Assembly: GCA_016874115.1 (NCBI GenBank)
Contig: VGVA01000009.1
Coordinates: 1 to 39,419, forward strand
Origin: Gammaproteobacteria bacterium
GTDB lineage: Bacteria; Pseudomonadota; Gammaproteobacteria; Methylococcales; Methylomonadaceae
Direction of reading: 5' to 3'
Length of the DNA stretch: 39,419 bases
Of the stretch, positions 16,748-26,764 are shown piece by piece. Numbering within the stretch: the stretch's first letter is position 1; each line of letters opens with the position of its first letter. Both the position numbers and the translations under genes were made by a program. The notes under the pieces were generated by a model. The model did no database searches and had not been told where the DNA came from. It saw only the letters and a list, made by a program, of their open reading frames with translations.

Positions 16748-17794
16748 TCAACAGATTCTCGGCAACTGTTCTCCGCTTAACAAATTCAATACACGGCTTG
16801 TCCCGAAACTCGTTTTGACGGTCACCATCCCGCCCGGCTTTGGTCTTATCACTTTACCGATCACAGCGGCCTGTTGGCCCAGCGGATCGAGCCGTAAAAT
16901 TTCGAGTGCCTGATAAGTCTGGTGTTCCGGGACAAACAAGACGAAACAACCTTCATTGGCGACATACAGGGGGTCGAAGCCTAATATTTCGCAGGCACTG
17001 CTTACCGCTTCATGAATAGGAACGGCAGTTTCGTCGATTTCGAGGTGGCAATCCGCCGCGGAGGCCAATTCCAGCAAAACGCTGGCAAGACCACCCCGGG
17101 TCAGATCCCTCATGCAATGAGCCTGGACGCCTGAATCAAGCAATCCGTGAACAATGCCCGAAAGATCCGAACAGTCGCTCGTAATGTGGTGATCAAACTG
17201 CATGCTTTCGCGTTCCAGCATGATGGCGATTCCATGTCTGGCAATATCGCCGTTAATGATGATGCTGTCGCCGGAGTGAATTTTTTGCGGCGAAATAGCC
17301 AATGCGCTCTCAATAATACCGATGCCGGCGGTATTGATATAAAGCCCATCGCCTTTGCCTTGCTCCACGACCTTGGTATCGCCGGTCACGATTTTCACAC
17401 CGGCTTTTTGTGCGGATTGCTGCATGGATTGCAAAATCCGTTTCAAGTCTGCAAGCGGAAATCCTTCTTCAATGATCAGCGAACAACTCAGATAAAGCGG
17501 CTTCGCGCCGCTCATCGCTAAATCATTCAGGGTCCCGCAAACCGCCAGTTTGCCAATGTCGCCGCCGGGAAAAAACAAAGGCTTGATCACGTAAGAATCG
17601 GTGGTGAATGCGAGTTTTGCACTGTTTACGGTGATGACCGCGCTATCTTGTTTTTGGGCCAAAATAGGATTATCGAAAACAGGTTGAATCAATCGATCCA
17701 GCAATTGCTGCATCAGACGACCGCCGCCGCCGTGCGCCATGACAATTTGTTCGTACGGCAATGGCAACGGACAATTAAGGTTGATTTCAGCCAT
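16748..17794 (-). CDS. hypE: hydrogenase maturation protein HypE (carbamoyl dehydratase)
   Basis: About 348 residues from the ATG at 17794 ([10 protein letters not shown]). The frame is open to 17827, but that part lies inside hypD. It belongs to the PurM-like family, with the [10 protein letters not shown] region, VTGDTKVV, and the C-terminal PRIC whose last Cys is carbamoylated by HypF and dehydrated to the thiocyanate that becomes the Fe-CN ligand. It is the last gene of the minus-strand hypF-C-D-E operon and overlaps hypD by 8 bp. Confidence 0.95.
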   Translation of the reverse strand: MAEINLNCPLPLPYEQIVMAHGGGGRLMQQLLDRLIQPVFDNPILAQKQDSAVITVNSAKLAFTTDSYVIKPLFFPGGDIGKLAVCGTLNDLAMSGAKPLYLSCSLIIEEGFPLADLKRILQSMQQSAQKAGVKIVTGDTKVVEQGKGDGLYINTAGIGIIESALAISPQKIHSGDSIIINGDIARHGIAIMLERESMQFDHHITSDCSDLSGIVHGLLDSGVQAHCMRDLTRGGLASVLLELASAADCHLEIDETAVPIHEAVSSACEILGFDPLYVANEGCFVLFVPEHQTYQALEILRLDPLGQQAAVIGKVIRPKPGGMVTVKTSFGTSRVLNLLSGEQLPRIC

Positions 17795-18881
17795 GCGGGT
17801 GACGCCGGTAACGATAATACGCCGCACATGCGCCTTCCGAGGATACCATCGTCGCGCCGAGCGGCGTTTCCGGGGTACAACGAATTCCGAATTCTGGGCA
17901 TTGCGGAGGTTTTATCAACCCTTGCAATATCTGTCCGCTCTGACAATTGTGCGGTTCGCTGACTACATCGATGCCGGTATCGAAACGCAGTTCGGCGTTT
18001 CTGTCGTTGTATTCATCGGATAACGCCAATCCGCTGTTAGGTATCTTGCCAAGACCCCGCCAATGGCTATCGACAACTTTAAACACGTTCTGCATCAGTG
18101 CTTGTGCTGTCCGGTTACCGTTGGGGTTAACGACGCGGCGATATTGATTTTCGACTTCATAGCGTTTTTCTTCCAATTGCTTGAGGCATAAATAAATGCC
18201 TTGCAAAATATCGACCGGTTCAAAACCGGTAATTACAATCGGTTTACGATGTTTATGGCAGATCGGCAAATATTCTTGATAACCCATGATCGAACAAACG
18301 TGTCCGGCACCCAAAAATCCATTAATTGAATTTTCGGTCGACACCAGCAAGGCTTCCACGATAGGCGGGACACGAACATGACAAACCAGAAAAGACAAAT
18401 TCGACAAATTATCCTGTTTGGACTGCCATACGGCTATTGCGGTCGCCGGCGCTGTCGTTTCGAATCCTACGCCAAAAAAAACGATCTCCTTATCGAGGTT
18501 CTGCCGGGCAATCGTCAAGGCATCCAGCGGCGAGTAGACGATGCGAATGTCCGCGCCTCTGGCTTTCACGCTCAGCAAATCCTCGCGGGAGCCGGGTACC
18601 CGCAGCATGTCGCCAAACGAGCAAAAAATTACGCCCGGTTGCCTAGCCATCGCCAAAGCCTTGTCGATGGCCGTGAGCGGTGTGACACAGACGGGACAGC
18701 CCGGGCCGTGGATTAAGGTCACGTATTCCGGCAACAACTGATCGATGCCATATTTGAGGATGCTATGCGTTTGCCCGCCGCATACCTCCATAATGCGCCA
18801 AGGCCGGGTGGTCAAAGCGGAAATGGCGTCGGCCAGTCGTTTAACTGTATCCGGAGCTCTGTATTCATTAAGGTATTTCAC
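17787..18881 (-). CDS. hypD: hydrogenase Fe-cofactor scaffold protein HypD
   Basis: A 364-residue [4Fe-4S] protein. Conserved motifs are EVCGGQTH (Cys-containing), [19 protein letters not shown], and the C-terminal [12 protein letters not shown] cluster segment. With HypC it holds the Fe(CN)2CO unit during assembly. The start overlaps hypC by 4 bp and the end overlaps hypE by 8 bp, consistent with coupled translation of the maturation complex. Confidence 0.95.
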   Translation of the reverse strand: MKYLNEYRAPDTVKRLADAISALTTRPWRIMEVCGGQTHSILKYGIDQLLPEYVTLIHGPGCPVCVTPLTAIDKALAMARQPGVIFCSFGDMLRVPGSREDLLSVKARGADIRIVYSPLDALTIARQNLDKEIVFFGVGFETTAPATAIAVWQSKQDNLSNLSFLVCHVRVPPIVEALLVSTENSINGFLGAGHVCSIMGYQEYLPICHKHRKPIVITGFEPVDILQGIYLCLKQLEEKRYEVENQYRRVVNPNGNRTAQALMQNVFKVVDSHWRGLGKIPNSGLALSDEYNDRNAELRFDTGIDVVSEPHNCQSGQILQGLIKPPQCPEFGIRCTPETPLGATMVSSEGACAAYYRYRRHPHG

Positions 18882-19123
18882 TCGAAATCCGATCTATTGG
18901 CTAATTCGCTGAAAGCTTGAAAACTTGCCTTCGCCTCTTCTTCGTCAATGAGGGACAGGGCGATGCCCGCATGAACGATGACGAAGTCGTTGAGCTTCGC
19001 CTCCGGTACGAAACCAAGACTCACCACTTTACTGATTCCGAAAAAATCGACCTGCCCCGTGCGTTTTAACGGATCGGCATGGTCATCAATCGCAATAATT
19101 TGTCCGGGAATTGCCAGGCACAT
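18878..19123 (-). CDS. hypC: hydrogenase maturation chaperone HypC
   Basis: An 81-residue HypC/HybG-family protein. The N-terminal MCLAIPGQI carries the essential Cys2, and [12 protein letters not shown] is present in variant form ([12 protein letters not shown]). It forms a complex with HypD and then chaperones the HoxH precursor. It lies 1 bp behind hypF and overlaps hypD. Confidence 0.95.
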   Translation of the reverse strand: MCLAIPGQIIAIDDHADPLKRTGQVDFFGISKVVSLGFVPEAKLNDFVIVHAGIALSLIDEEEAKASFQAFSELANRSDFE

Positions 19124-19124
19124 G

Positions 19125-21413
19125 TTATTGAATTAAATATTTCGCGGCATAAATCTGACCCAGCGCAAGCCCACCGTCATTGGGCGGCACCTGTTCGTGG
19201 CAGAAGACTTGAAACCCGGCTGCTTGTAATTTTGCTACCACTTGTTCGACTAACACGGCATTCTGAAAACAGCCGCCGCTCAGGACAATTTTTTCTTGTT
19301 GCGCAAGCTTGGCAACCGCCGTTGTCATCTCAGCCAAGGTATTATGAAACTTTGCCGCTATCCTGGTTAAGGAATGGTTACCGGCATCCTGAAGTATTTC
19401 GCCTAACATCGGTTGCCAATCGATGACGACAGGTTTATCGCCGGTTAATGTAAAGGAATAATGTTGTTCTGTCGAAATGGCGGAGGCGAGATTTTCCAGT
19501 TTTATGGCCGCCTCCCCCTCATAAGTATTGAACTGGCATAGCCCTAAAATAGCCGCGACAGCATCGAATAAACGCCCTGCGCTGGTCGTCTTTGGACAAT
19601 TGATCTGTTTGGTTAAAGCGGTTTTAAGCATGCTCAGTTCTTGCTGGTTAAAGGATAATGCGCATTGCTCGGAAATGGTATCGCCAAAAGCTTCATACAA
19701 CAACCCCAATGCCGCGCGGCGCGGCTCCTGAATCGCTTTCACGCCGCCCGGCAGAGAAAAAGACCGAAAATGCGCGAACCGGCCGAACCCATTCGGCGTG
19801 ATTCGTAAAAACTCCCCGCCCCAAAGGGTGTTATCGTCGCCCAGGCCTGTGCCATCCCAGATTATGCCTAAGACAGGCGGTTCCAGTTGGTGTTCCGCCA
19901 TACAGGAAAGCGCATGGGCATAGTGATGCTGAACGGGTAAAAGCCTCCCCTCAAGGCCTTGAACATATTGGCTGCTGAAATAAGCATCATGGCTATCGTA
20001 CAAAAAGGATACCGGCTTGGTTTTATAAAATTGTTTCAAATCTGCAAAGGTCGAAACATATTGACGCTCGGAAAGTTCAGACTCCAGATTGCCTAGGTGC
20101 TGGCTGAGAATCACTTTATCCTGATGCGATAAGGCCAGAGTGCTTTTTAACTGCCCACCGGCCGCGATTAAACCATTCATATCGCCGTTTAACTTAAAAG
20201 GCAACGATGAATAACCGCGCGCCCGACGCAGGGCAGTCATTTTACCGTTGATCTCGCGCACTATTGAATCGTCCAAAGGCCTTGTTATAGGCCGGTTATG
20301 TGTCAACAAATAATCGGCAATGCCGTTCAGCCTTTCCAGCGCTTCTTCTTGCCTTATGCAGATCGGTTCGTCCTGACGGTTGGCGCTGGTAGCAATGACT
20401 GGCGATTCCAACTCGGAAAGCAAAAGATGGTGTAACGGCGAATAAGGCAGCATGATACCCAGAAGATTGATATCTGGCGCCGCCGAGCGAGTAATGGCAG
20501 AACTATCCTCATTTCGCTTCTTCAATAAAACAATCGGCGCGGCGCTGGAAAACAAGGTTTGTTGTTCGGTTTCGCTGATGAAACATAATTCATGCGCTTT
20601 CGATAAACTTCTGACCATCAGGGCAAAAGGCTTATAAGGCCGGTTTTTCCTTAGTCTTAACCGTTGGACCGCTTTTTGATTCGACGCGTCCACAATGAGC
20701 TGAAAACCGCCGATACTTTTTAACGCAATTATTTTTCCGGCTTTAATTTTTTCTATCGCATAATTCAATGCATCTTGTTTTTCGGCAATTAACACACCTT
20801 TTTCATCCAGCATTTGCAGCGAAGGGCCGCAGTACGGACAAGCGATTGTTTGGGCATGAAACCTGCGGTTATCCATCGAATAATAGTCATCATGACAATC
20901 CCGGCATAACTCGAAACCAGACATGGATGTTCGAATGCGGTCATAAGGTTGTTCCGTCATAATGGAATAGCGTGGACCGCAATAACTGCAACTGATAAAA
21001 GGGTAGCGATAGAAACGACTGCCGGAATCGAAAAGTTCAAGAAGGCAATCTTTACAGGTTGCAATGTCGGGAAGGACGAAAGCGGAGGCTATACCATCAG
21101 TTATACTTTTTCTAACCTGAAAATCCGCATAACCTTGAAGCGCTTTCGGTGTTATCGTTAACGACATGATTTCACTAAACGGTGGTTTATCGGTGTTCAG
21201 GTCGTCGAGAAAAGCATTTTGATTATTTCGCAATCCTTCAATGGCAATGCGGACTCCTTGGCTGGTATTAATGACCCAGCCCGTTTGCAGATGTTTGCGA
21301 GCAAGTTTGACAATAAACGGCCTAAAACCGACACCTTGAACCAAGCCTTCGATTTCTATGCGAAGATGATTTTTAAGATGATTTTTAATCGGATCAGACG
21401 CTCTCAAATTCAT
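19125..21413 (-). CDS. hypF: carbamoyltransferase HypF
   Basis: A 762-residue enzyme of normal family length. Domains in order are an N-terminal acylphosphatase domain (GLVQGVGFRPF near 24-34), two C4 zinc-finger pairs (CKDC, CSYCGPRYS, CRDC, CPYCGP, about 120-195), a YrdC-like domain (to about 390) and a Kae1-like carbamoyl-transfer domain with QHHYAHALSCMAEH and a C-terminal LSGGCFQN. It uses carbamoyl phosphate and ATP to carbamoylate the C-terminal Cys of HypE. It is the first gene of the minus-strand hyp operon; its promoter should lie in 21414-21542. Confidence 0.95.
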   Translation of the reverse strand: MNLRASDPIKNHLKNHLRIEIEGLVQGVGFRPFIVKLARKHLQTGWVINTSQGVRIAIEGLRNNQNAFLDDLNTDKPPFSEIMSLTITPKALQGYADFQVRKSITDGIASAFVLPDIATCKDCLLELFDSGSRFYRYPFISCSYCGPRYSIMTEQPYDRIRTSMSGFELCRDCHDDYYSMDNRRFHAQTIACPYCGPSLQMLDEKGVLIAEKQDALNYAIEKIKAGKIIALKSIGGFQLIVDASNQKAVQRLRLRKNRPYKPFALMVRSLSKAHELCFISETEQQTLFSSAAPIVLLKKRNEDSSAITRSAAPDINLLGIMLPYSPLHHLLLSELESPVIATSANRQDEPICIRQEEALERLNGIADYLLTHNRPITRPLDDSIVREINGKMTALRRARGYSSLPFKLNGDMNGLIAAGGQLKSTLALSHQDKVILSQHLGNLESELSERQYVSTFADLKQFYKTKPVSFLYDSHDAYFSSQYVQGLEGRLLPVQHHYAHALSCMAEHQLEPPVLGIIWDGTGLGDDNTLWGGEFLRITPNGFGRFAHFRSFSLPGGVKAIQEPRRAALGLLYEAFGDTISEQCALSFNQQELSMLKTALTKQINCPKTTSAGRLFDAVAAILGLCQFNTYEGEAAIKLENLASAISTEQHYSFTLTGDKPVVIDWQPMLGEILQDAGNHSLTRIAAKFHNTLAEMTTAVAKLAQQEKIVLSGGCFQNAVLVEQVVAKLQAAGFQVFCHEQVPPNDGGLALGQIYAAKYLIQ

Positions 21414-21542
21414 AAAATCTTACGATTAATAAGCAAGGCGGCCTGTTTAAAACCCAACGATAGCGGTTGCTGCCAGCGTTAAAATTCGATCCATCCGAAC
21501 TTCGCCCTCATTTCATTAACGAAATGTTTTCACATCATTCAC

Positions 21543-22199
21543 TTACAATGGCTTGCTGACAATTTTCAGCGTGATATCGCCGAGATTGCTTTCGATGGTA
21601 AAGCCCAGATTTTCCACAAACTGTAACATATTGGCATTATTGCTTGATACATCGCCCTGCATCATTTTAATGCCTTTTGTGCTGGCCGCCGCCATCAACT
21701 CAAACATCAGCTTATGGCCTAAGCCCTTGCCCTGCATTTCATCGGAAATCACGATGGCGAATTCACAGGATTCGCCCTCCGGATTGATGGCGTAACGGGC
21801 GATGCCGAGCTCGATGTCTTTGCCCTGTTGCTTTGCTATCGCGATGAGCGCCAGTTCCCGGCTATAGTCGATTTGGGTAAAACCAACCAATTGCGTCTGG
21901 CTCAGTTGCTGTATATTGTTCACAAACCGGAAATAACGGGAGTTTTCCGACAAATTGCGCACAAACGATTGTTCCAGAACATCATCTTCCGGCCGAATCG
22001 GGCGGATGGTGATGTTGGAACCGTCTTTCAGTTGCCAAGTGCTGACCAGATGCGTCGGATAAGGATAGATTGCCATGTGTGCATACCGATCCCGACCTGG
22101 ACTGCGGTATTCAATAACCACTCTGGCATCCACGGCAATTGCGCCATTTTCGTCGACAATAGTATCGGTAAGGCTTAACTTAACGGCATTGGGGGTTAC
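21543..22199 (-). pseudogene. 5'-truncated GNAT acetyltransferase (C-terminal part of a Pat-like protein)
   Basis: The frame runs from a TGA at 22200-22202 to the stop at 21543. The largest part (from about 22060) is a GNAT domain with the acetyl-CoA loop QGKGLGHKL. Upstream of the internal ATG at 22133, the translated sequence (VDENGAIAVDARVVIE) matches the end of the ATP-grasp/acyl-CoA synthetase part of large protein acetyltransferases, so several hundred N-terminal residues are missing. The break coincides with the start of the accessory region. A protein of up to 196 residues from 22133 could still be made and might keep acetyltransferase activity. Confidence 0.75.
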
Positions 22200-22202
22200 T
22201 CA

Positions 22203-22582
22203 GCCTGTCGTCAATAGACCTGCAGGAGTGGTTTGCAGTTTTTAATACAGTGAAATAAGATTGTCAGGGCAAAATGTATTTATAGGGTTTGTTATAAAAG
22301 TCCCGGCAAGTTATCAACTTTTACTATAGATTAAAGATAAGCGGTGCAGTTTCTGAATCGCTTATTCTTTGAGGTGACCTAAGAATCCAAGCTTCTGAAT
22401 ATGAATCAGGCGTTATTGTTAGGTTTATATGTCTAAGCCATGCCAGGTTTTTTAGAGCCAAATACTATGAGTTCACTTTACCATTGGCAGTTTTGACAGT
22501 CCGCTTACCCATATTTCAAAGTCTGTAGCCAGATAATTTGACAGTCAGGATATGGCCGATCCAAGGCATTCAAAATCTGGCT
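22203..22582. other. gene-free junction region
   Basis: I see no supported gene in this AT-rich stretch between the truncated acetyltransferase and the IS21-type repeats. It contains two direct copies of TTGACAGTC (22493-22501 and 22538-22546), spaced 45 bp, which could be terminal repeats of the same degraded element. Confidence 0.5.
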
Positions 22583-22676
22583 GGTTTTGTATCGGAACCG
22601 GTGGCGGCTTTGCGAGCGGAATGCCTGGCGGTTTTGAAGTCGGAATCAGTGGTGGTTTTGATCGGAATACGCAGCC
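22583..22676. mobile_element. solo end of an IS21-family element (multi-repeat terminus)
   Basis: Four consecutive degenerate repeats of 23-24 bp (22583-22605, 22606-22629, 22630-22653, 22654-22676) share the pattern GGTTTTG...CGGAAT...GG. The last reads GGTTTTGATCGGAATACGCA. This arrangement of short repeats with CGGAAT cores is the signature of the terminal regions of IS1326/IS408-like IS21-family elements, where they are transposase binding sites. No istA or istB follows, so only the end remains. Confidence 0.7.
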
Positions 22677-22694
22677 AGCCTTTCGAACGAGCAA

Positions 22695-22724
22695 AAAAAA
22701 CCGAACGTGAAGTTCGGTTTTTTT
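22695..22724. terminator. bidirectional rho-independent terminator at the end of the tra operon
   Basis: CCGAAC (22701-22706) and GTTCGG (22712-22717) form a stem with a GTGAA loop, extended by A6 on one side and T7 on the other. It works on paper in both directions. It lies 19 bp past the traV stop and would end the leftward tra transcript and block read-in from the left. Confidence 0.88.
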
Positions 22725-22742
22725 GTTGAAGTTGGTGTTCGT

Positions 22743-23222
22743 CTATTTTACTGATGAGGGTGTTTGGACTGATAAAGGAGATATCGCAGTCCCTGGTGAT
22801 CGGAAGCGATCACCAAGATTCCAGCGTCTGCTTTCAATTTCTGTGTATAAGTACCCATCTGCATGGAGATCACCATCATCATCTTCCCAAGGCGCCATCC
22901 AAATACGCATTACCTTGGCTTGTGTTCTGATGGGAATCGGTTGCTCGATACTTGGCACCGCAACCTGGCTTGTTCCGTTCTTAATTTGACCGGTGACGAT
23001 TGCAGGTTTTCCGTTCTCATGTTTATCGGATTCCGATATCGTTTTCACATAATCCGAAGACTCAGTAGCTTGATATACCTGACGCGCTGACATGCAGCGG
23101 ACCCCGTCAACTCCACCTGGACAGGAAAAGTCTGATTGACCAATCCCCAAGTACGAACACCCGTTTAAAAGCGCCGTAAACGAAGCCAAAAATATAGATT
23201 TTAAGTATCGATTATCTACCAT
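22743..23222 (-). CDS. traV: conjugation outer-membrane lipoprotein TraV
   Basis: About 159 residues from the ATG at 23222, which has GAGG 9 nt upstream. Longer starts overlap further into dsbC and lack spacing. The signal peptide ends in a lipobox with Cys22 (LLNGC). The body has the TraV hallmark CPGGVDGVRCMSARQVYQAT. TraV is the lipidated component of the F-type T4SS outer-membrane core, with TraK and TraB. It overlaps the dsbC stop by 11 bp. It is the last gene of the operon; the usual next genes, traA and traC, are missing. Confidence 0.85.
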   Translation of the reverse strand: MVDNRYLKSIFLASFTALLNGCSYLGIGQSDFSCPGGVDGVRCMSARQVYQATESSDYVKTISESDKHENGKPAIVTGQIKNGTSQVAVPSIEQPIPIRTQAKVMRIWMAPWEDDDGDLHADGYLYTEIESRRWNLGDRFRSPGTAISPLSVQTPSSVK

Positions 23223-23994
23223 TGATTTCATCCTCAAGGTCTTTTTCCAGCAAGGTTTTGAACGATTTAACGCCACCTTTAAACGTGTTTTTTGATGGCA
23301 AGAAGATGAAGGGAACTCCCTGTATATCCAGCAATTTAGTAGCTACAACTGCTTTCTGCAGAGGTTTTAGATCACATGCCCCTTCTTTACGAACCAGCGC
23401 TGGCAGCTTGGCATAATCCTTCGCAATCAAAGCCTTCAAAGATTGATCTTTATCTTGATTGCATATCAGTTTTTTGCTGATCTCAGCCGATTCTTTTCCG
23501 AGAACAGGGATCAAGACCAATTTGAATGAGTACTCTTTACCCAACGGCTCAAGCTGAACAATAAGATCGTGACAATAGTTGCATTGAGGATCCAAAAATA
23601 TTGTCACCTCTTTCTTGCCTTTGCCTATGGTGAATGTAGACAGTTCATCAGGACTTAGGCCGATTTTCCTCAAGTCTACTTTGTCAATGCCTTTGGTATC
23701 TGATACCGATCCAATAACCTTTCCCTGCCACATATCGACTAGCTTGAAATTACCCGCAACGACAAAATGACCGTTATCCGTTATCAAGAAAGTTCTTTCA
23801 CCCGCCTTAACCATCGATAATCCAGTCACAGGTAATCGTTTTACTTCGTCGACGCTACGCATGATGTCTTTGACTTCTGCCGTCATTTCAGTGTCTGTTT
23901 TTGGCTTGTTAAGCTGAGCCGCATCTAGCCCTACTGCATGAGATTCTCCCCAAAACAAAACCAGGACAAACAAAACTGATATCTTTTTCAACAT
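23212..23994 (-). CDS. dsbC: DsbC-like periplasmic thiol-disulfide isomerase of the T4SS
   Basis: A 260-residue protein with a signal peptide (1-20), an N-terminal dimerisation-like domain, and a thioredoxin-fold domain with catalytic Cys138-Asn-Tyr-Cys141 and a cis-proline segment (QGVPFIF). The start at 23994 has GGAG 7 nt upstream. Conjugation-linked DsbC proteins help fold Cys-rich T4SS proteins such as TraU, TraN and TraV. The traB-dsbC-traV order is that of the gonococcal genetic island. Confidence 0.9.
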   Translation of the reverse strand: MLKKISVLFVLVLFWGESHAVGLDAAQLNKPKTDTEMTAEVKDIMRSVDEVKRLPVTGLSMVKAGERTFLITDNGHFVVAGNFKLVDMWQGKVIGSVSDTKGIDKVDLRKIGLSPDELSTFTIGKGKKEVTIFLDPQCNYCHDLIVQLEPLGKEYSFKLVLIPVLGKESAEISKKLICNQDKDQSLKALIAKDYAKLPALVRKEGACDLKPLQKAVVATKLLDIQGVPFIFLPSKNTFKGGVKSFKTLLEKDLEDEINGR

Positions 23995-24016
23995 TATTTT
24001 CTCCAAAATATTTAAT

Positions 24017-25612
24017 TTAGCGTCGATAGCCGCCGTAACCGCTTCCCATGTTGCTGCCCATACGAGAACCTAAATAACCGCCAACACCCTGTCCGCCACT
24101 ACTGAGCATTCCGCTCATCATGTTTCCCATCATTTCGTTTCCATACATCTCATTATTCCCGCCCCCGTAACTTGAGCTCGCATTACGTGCATTTCCTGCC
24201 ATGCCTGATCCCTGTTGGTTGGATTTCGATTTCGGTGACAAAGACATACCGCGGATCATGATGAAGTCGATTTTCCGGCCGGCATCAACTTCAATAATTG
24301 GGAAAATATTTTTTGCCATTTCCAGGTAGTAATCAGCAATTTGTTCAGCAGCGCCTTTCACGCCCCCCATTAACGCTTGACCACCTATCATTTCTGGTGA
24401 CGGATATTGGAAAACTTGTTGTTGACCAGGTGTTACATTCGCATATGCCTTAACTTTTTGCGGCGCAAACGCATTAGTAATCCCGGATACAAAACCAGAT
24501 AACAGTGAATTTGCAATGATTTGTCCGTTTTTGCTGACCAAGCGACCTCTAACACCCGCTTTCCCGTCTTCGCCAACAGAGTACGCATCGATAGCTGTTT
24601 CAATGATTGCGCCATCTTTTTTCACACATGAAATACGCTCTGCACGCATATATGCACGTTCAGCACTCAGGTCACCGTAGCCACTGGCAATTAGGAAACA
24701 TTCCCGAATATCCATCCTATATCGGTTTGGTAAAATTGCCTCATGTTTGACCCGCAATAGAGCTGGAAACGGATCATTGCGAGATTGGTTAGATGTAGGC
24801 GCATCAAGCCCCGTTACCAGGGTGCCGCTTAAAATACTGCCTGCCGGTAAGAACATGTCCGGAACACCGTTTTTGCCTGACGGTTTTTTGATGTTCACAT
24901 ATTCAGTGATTCTTTTTTCCACCTGTTTTTTGGCAGCGCCGGCATCAGTGCTCGGGCCGCTTTTGGCATTTTTCTGTCCTTCTTCACCGCTTCCGGTTAC
25001 CATTCGAATTTTTGGGCCAGTCTCTGGCAGCGAAACATCGCCATTTGAGGCTGGAGGACCTTGTTGGCCTAACAAATCTGGCTGAGGAAGCGCTTTGCCT
25101 CCTTTTTTCCCGCGGCCCTTTCCATTTTCATTGCCCTGGTCATCCAGCGGCACATCGGGCAGCGGGATTTGATTTTTCAGGTTTTCTTGTGCCGCACTCA
25201 TTTGCTGCATAAGATCGCCAGTTTGTTGCGCTAATCGCTCTGTTTTGCGATTCAGCTCGTCAGTTTGCATTTTTAGTGATTTTGACGCTTCTTGAATTTT
25301 TTGATCCTGGCGTTGAAACAGGGCACGAATCTCAGAAAAATCTTCGGTCAGTTTTTTTATTTTTCCTGCCATGGCATCAATGGACACGTCACGCGGGCTT
25401 TTACCGTTGAACAACGTGTACTCGACTTTTCTGGGTTTTTGAAGAAAGTTATTAGATGTGCCATCCGATGTGGCAGAGATGAGAATTGCTGCCACAATGA
25501 ACAACGCACCACTCCCGCCGAATAACGTTAATTGCTTTCGCTTGGAAGGATCGAGCGTTTCATACCATTCGATGATTTTTTCCTTGGCGGTCTTCTTTTC
25601 AAGATCGATCAC
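24017..25612 (-). CDS. traB: conjugation inner-membrane scaffold TraB (VirB10-like)
   Basis: A 531-residue protein: cytoplasmic N-terminus, one transmembrane helix at about 29-47, a coiled coil at about 85-145, a Pro/Gly-rich linker, then the TraB/VirB10 periplasmic domain with GSILSGTLVTGLDAPT and the surface-exposed antenna region. The C-terminus (last ~70 residues) is rich in Gly, Met, Asn and Ser, with YGGGNNEMYGNEMMG-type repeats. It spans both membranes and forms the core with TraK and TraV. It is preceded by traK, with 18 bp between. Confidence 0.92.
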   Translation of the reverse strand: MIDLEKKTAKEKIIEWYETLDPSKRKQLTLFGGSGALFIVAAILISATSDGTSNNFLQKPRKVEYTLFNGKSPRDVSIDAMAGKIKKLTEDFSEIRALFQRQDQKIQEASKSLKMQTDELNRKTERLAQQTGDLMQQMSAAQENLKNQIPLPDVPLDDQGNENGKGRGKKGGKALPQPDLLGQQGPPASNGDVSLPETGPKIRMVTGSGEEGQKNAKSGPSTDAGAAKKQVEKRITEYVNIKKPSGKNGVPDMFLPAGSILSGTLVTGLDAPTSNQSRNDPFPALLRVKHEAILPNRYRMDIRECFLIASGYGDLSAERAYMRAERISCVKKDGAIIETAIDAYSVGEDGKAGVRGRLVSKNGQIIANSLLSGFVSGITNAFAPQKVKAYANVTPGQQQVFQYPSPEMIGGQALMGGVKGAAEQIADYYLEMAKNIFPIIEVDAGRKIDFIMIRGMSLSPKSKSNQQGSGMAGNARNASSSYGGGNNEMYGNEMMGNMMSGMLSSGGQGVGGYLGSRMGSNMGSGYGGYRR

Positions 25613-25630
25613 AATGATTCTCCAGAATTA

Positions 25631-26764
25631 TTAGAGCAGAGCCGGTCTGATTTCTTCGCCACTTTTACCTTCTGGCAATCGTAATAGAAGATAAATCTCG
25701 GTTTTTTCTCCTGGCTCCAACCTAACCTTTGGCCATGCTGCGACTGCCATGGTGTTTTCGCTGGCACAGAATGATTCTTCAAACGTTGTCGCCACCAGTC
25801 CATTGTTTTGCGCGATAAGCACAACAATTCTTGAGTCGTGGCCTGACAGTAATTGACCTGGCCAATAGGTCAAACCAGGGTCGTGGCAAAAGGTCATTGC
25901 GCGCAAGTCATCCGTCAAATCTTCTAGCGTGAACCCTTGCGGGATTTGTTGCTTGCCGAGATTTTGCATAATTGATTTCACTTCGGTGATATAAGGTGAA
26001 TCCTGTCTGAATAGCCTGTCATTTTTCGATGACCCTGCTTCACTTGCATTGGCTTTTGGATCGCCCTCGATTCTGATTTCTACCGGCATGACTAGTTCTT
26101 GAGGTGATAGTTGTAGTGACGCCGCATTTCCAGATTCGGTGTCTGATATAAACATGCTCACCGGAGACTCCGAGTCGGTCGCGATGTATATTGCAGAGCC
26201 ATCGACTTTTGTTTCAACATTGTCCACCGTCAACACTTTCGGCTCCAAATAAGGAGTCACGATCCTGTTCAGCTTACCTCTCGCGATGATCACGCTTTCG
26301 GTCCTGCCAGGTTTTGGCTTAATCGTAATTCCCGATTGCAAACCAAGATCGAGACCTTTCTGGTTTTTCGAACTTTCCGTTGAACTTTCCGAGGATTTTT
26401 CAGGCACCTTATCTAAAACTTTTGGCCTTTTCTTTGGCTTCGGCTCGGGTTTTGGCTCAACCGGTGGAGCTTGTGTTTGTTGATCCTGTAACAACGGCTC
26501 ATTCGCCACCTCTTGTCTCGGTTGAAAGTGTGTAGGGGGCGTGATTTGACCTGCTGTCTGTTTATCCGCTGGATCGAGTATTACCTGATTCTTGTCATTG
26601 TCATAGGCGCCCAAGTCACCGGCTTCGCCATTTTGATAAGAAGTTAAGGATGACCCATCAGCGGCTTCGAAGGGCAATTCTGGAGGAGGTGGTGTATCGT
26701 TATTGGCATAAGCGCTAGTGAATGCAATTATCACCATAGAATTAATGATTAACTTAAATTTCAT
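25631..26764 (-). CDS. traK: conjugation secretin-like protein TraK (VirB9-like)
   Basis: A 377-residue exported protein. A signal peptide (to about 20) is followed by a long low-complexity region rich in Pro, Lys and Glu (about 90-130), and the TraK domain from about 150 with GLDLGLQSGITIKPKPG. The extended N-terminal linker is longer than in F TraK (about 240 residues). It overlaps the end of traE by 11 bp. Confidence 0.85.
   Translation of the reverse strand: MKFKLIINSMVIIAFTSAYANNDTPPPPELPFEAADGSSLTSYQNGEAGDLGAYDNDKNQVILDPADKQTAGQITPPTHFQPRQEVANEPLLQDQQTQAPPVEPKPEPKPKKRPKVLDKVPEKSSESSTESSKNQKGLDLGLQSGITIKPKPGRTESVIIARGKLNRIVTPYLEPKVLTVDNVETKVDGSAIYIATDSESPVSMFISDTESGNAASLQLSPQELVMPVEIRIEGDPKANASEAGSSKNDRLFRQDSPYITEVKSIMQNLGKQQIPQGFTLEDLTDDLRAMTFCHDPGLTYWPGQLLSGHDSRIVVLIAQNNGLVATTFEESFCASENTMAVAAWPKVRLEPGEKTEIYLLLRLPEGKSGEEIRPALL

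Noticed and set aside
22538-22729. Plus-strand 63-codon open frame in the junction region
   Set aside because: It consists of IS21-type terminal repeats and runs into the terminator.
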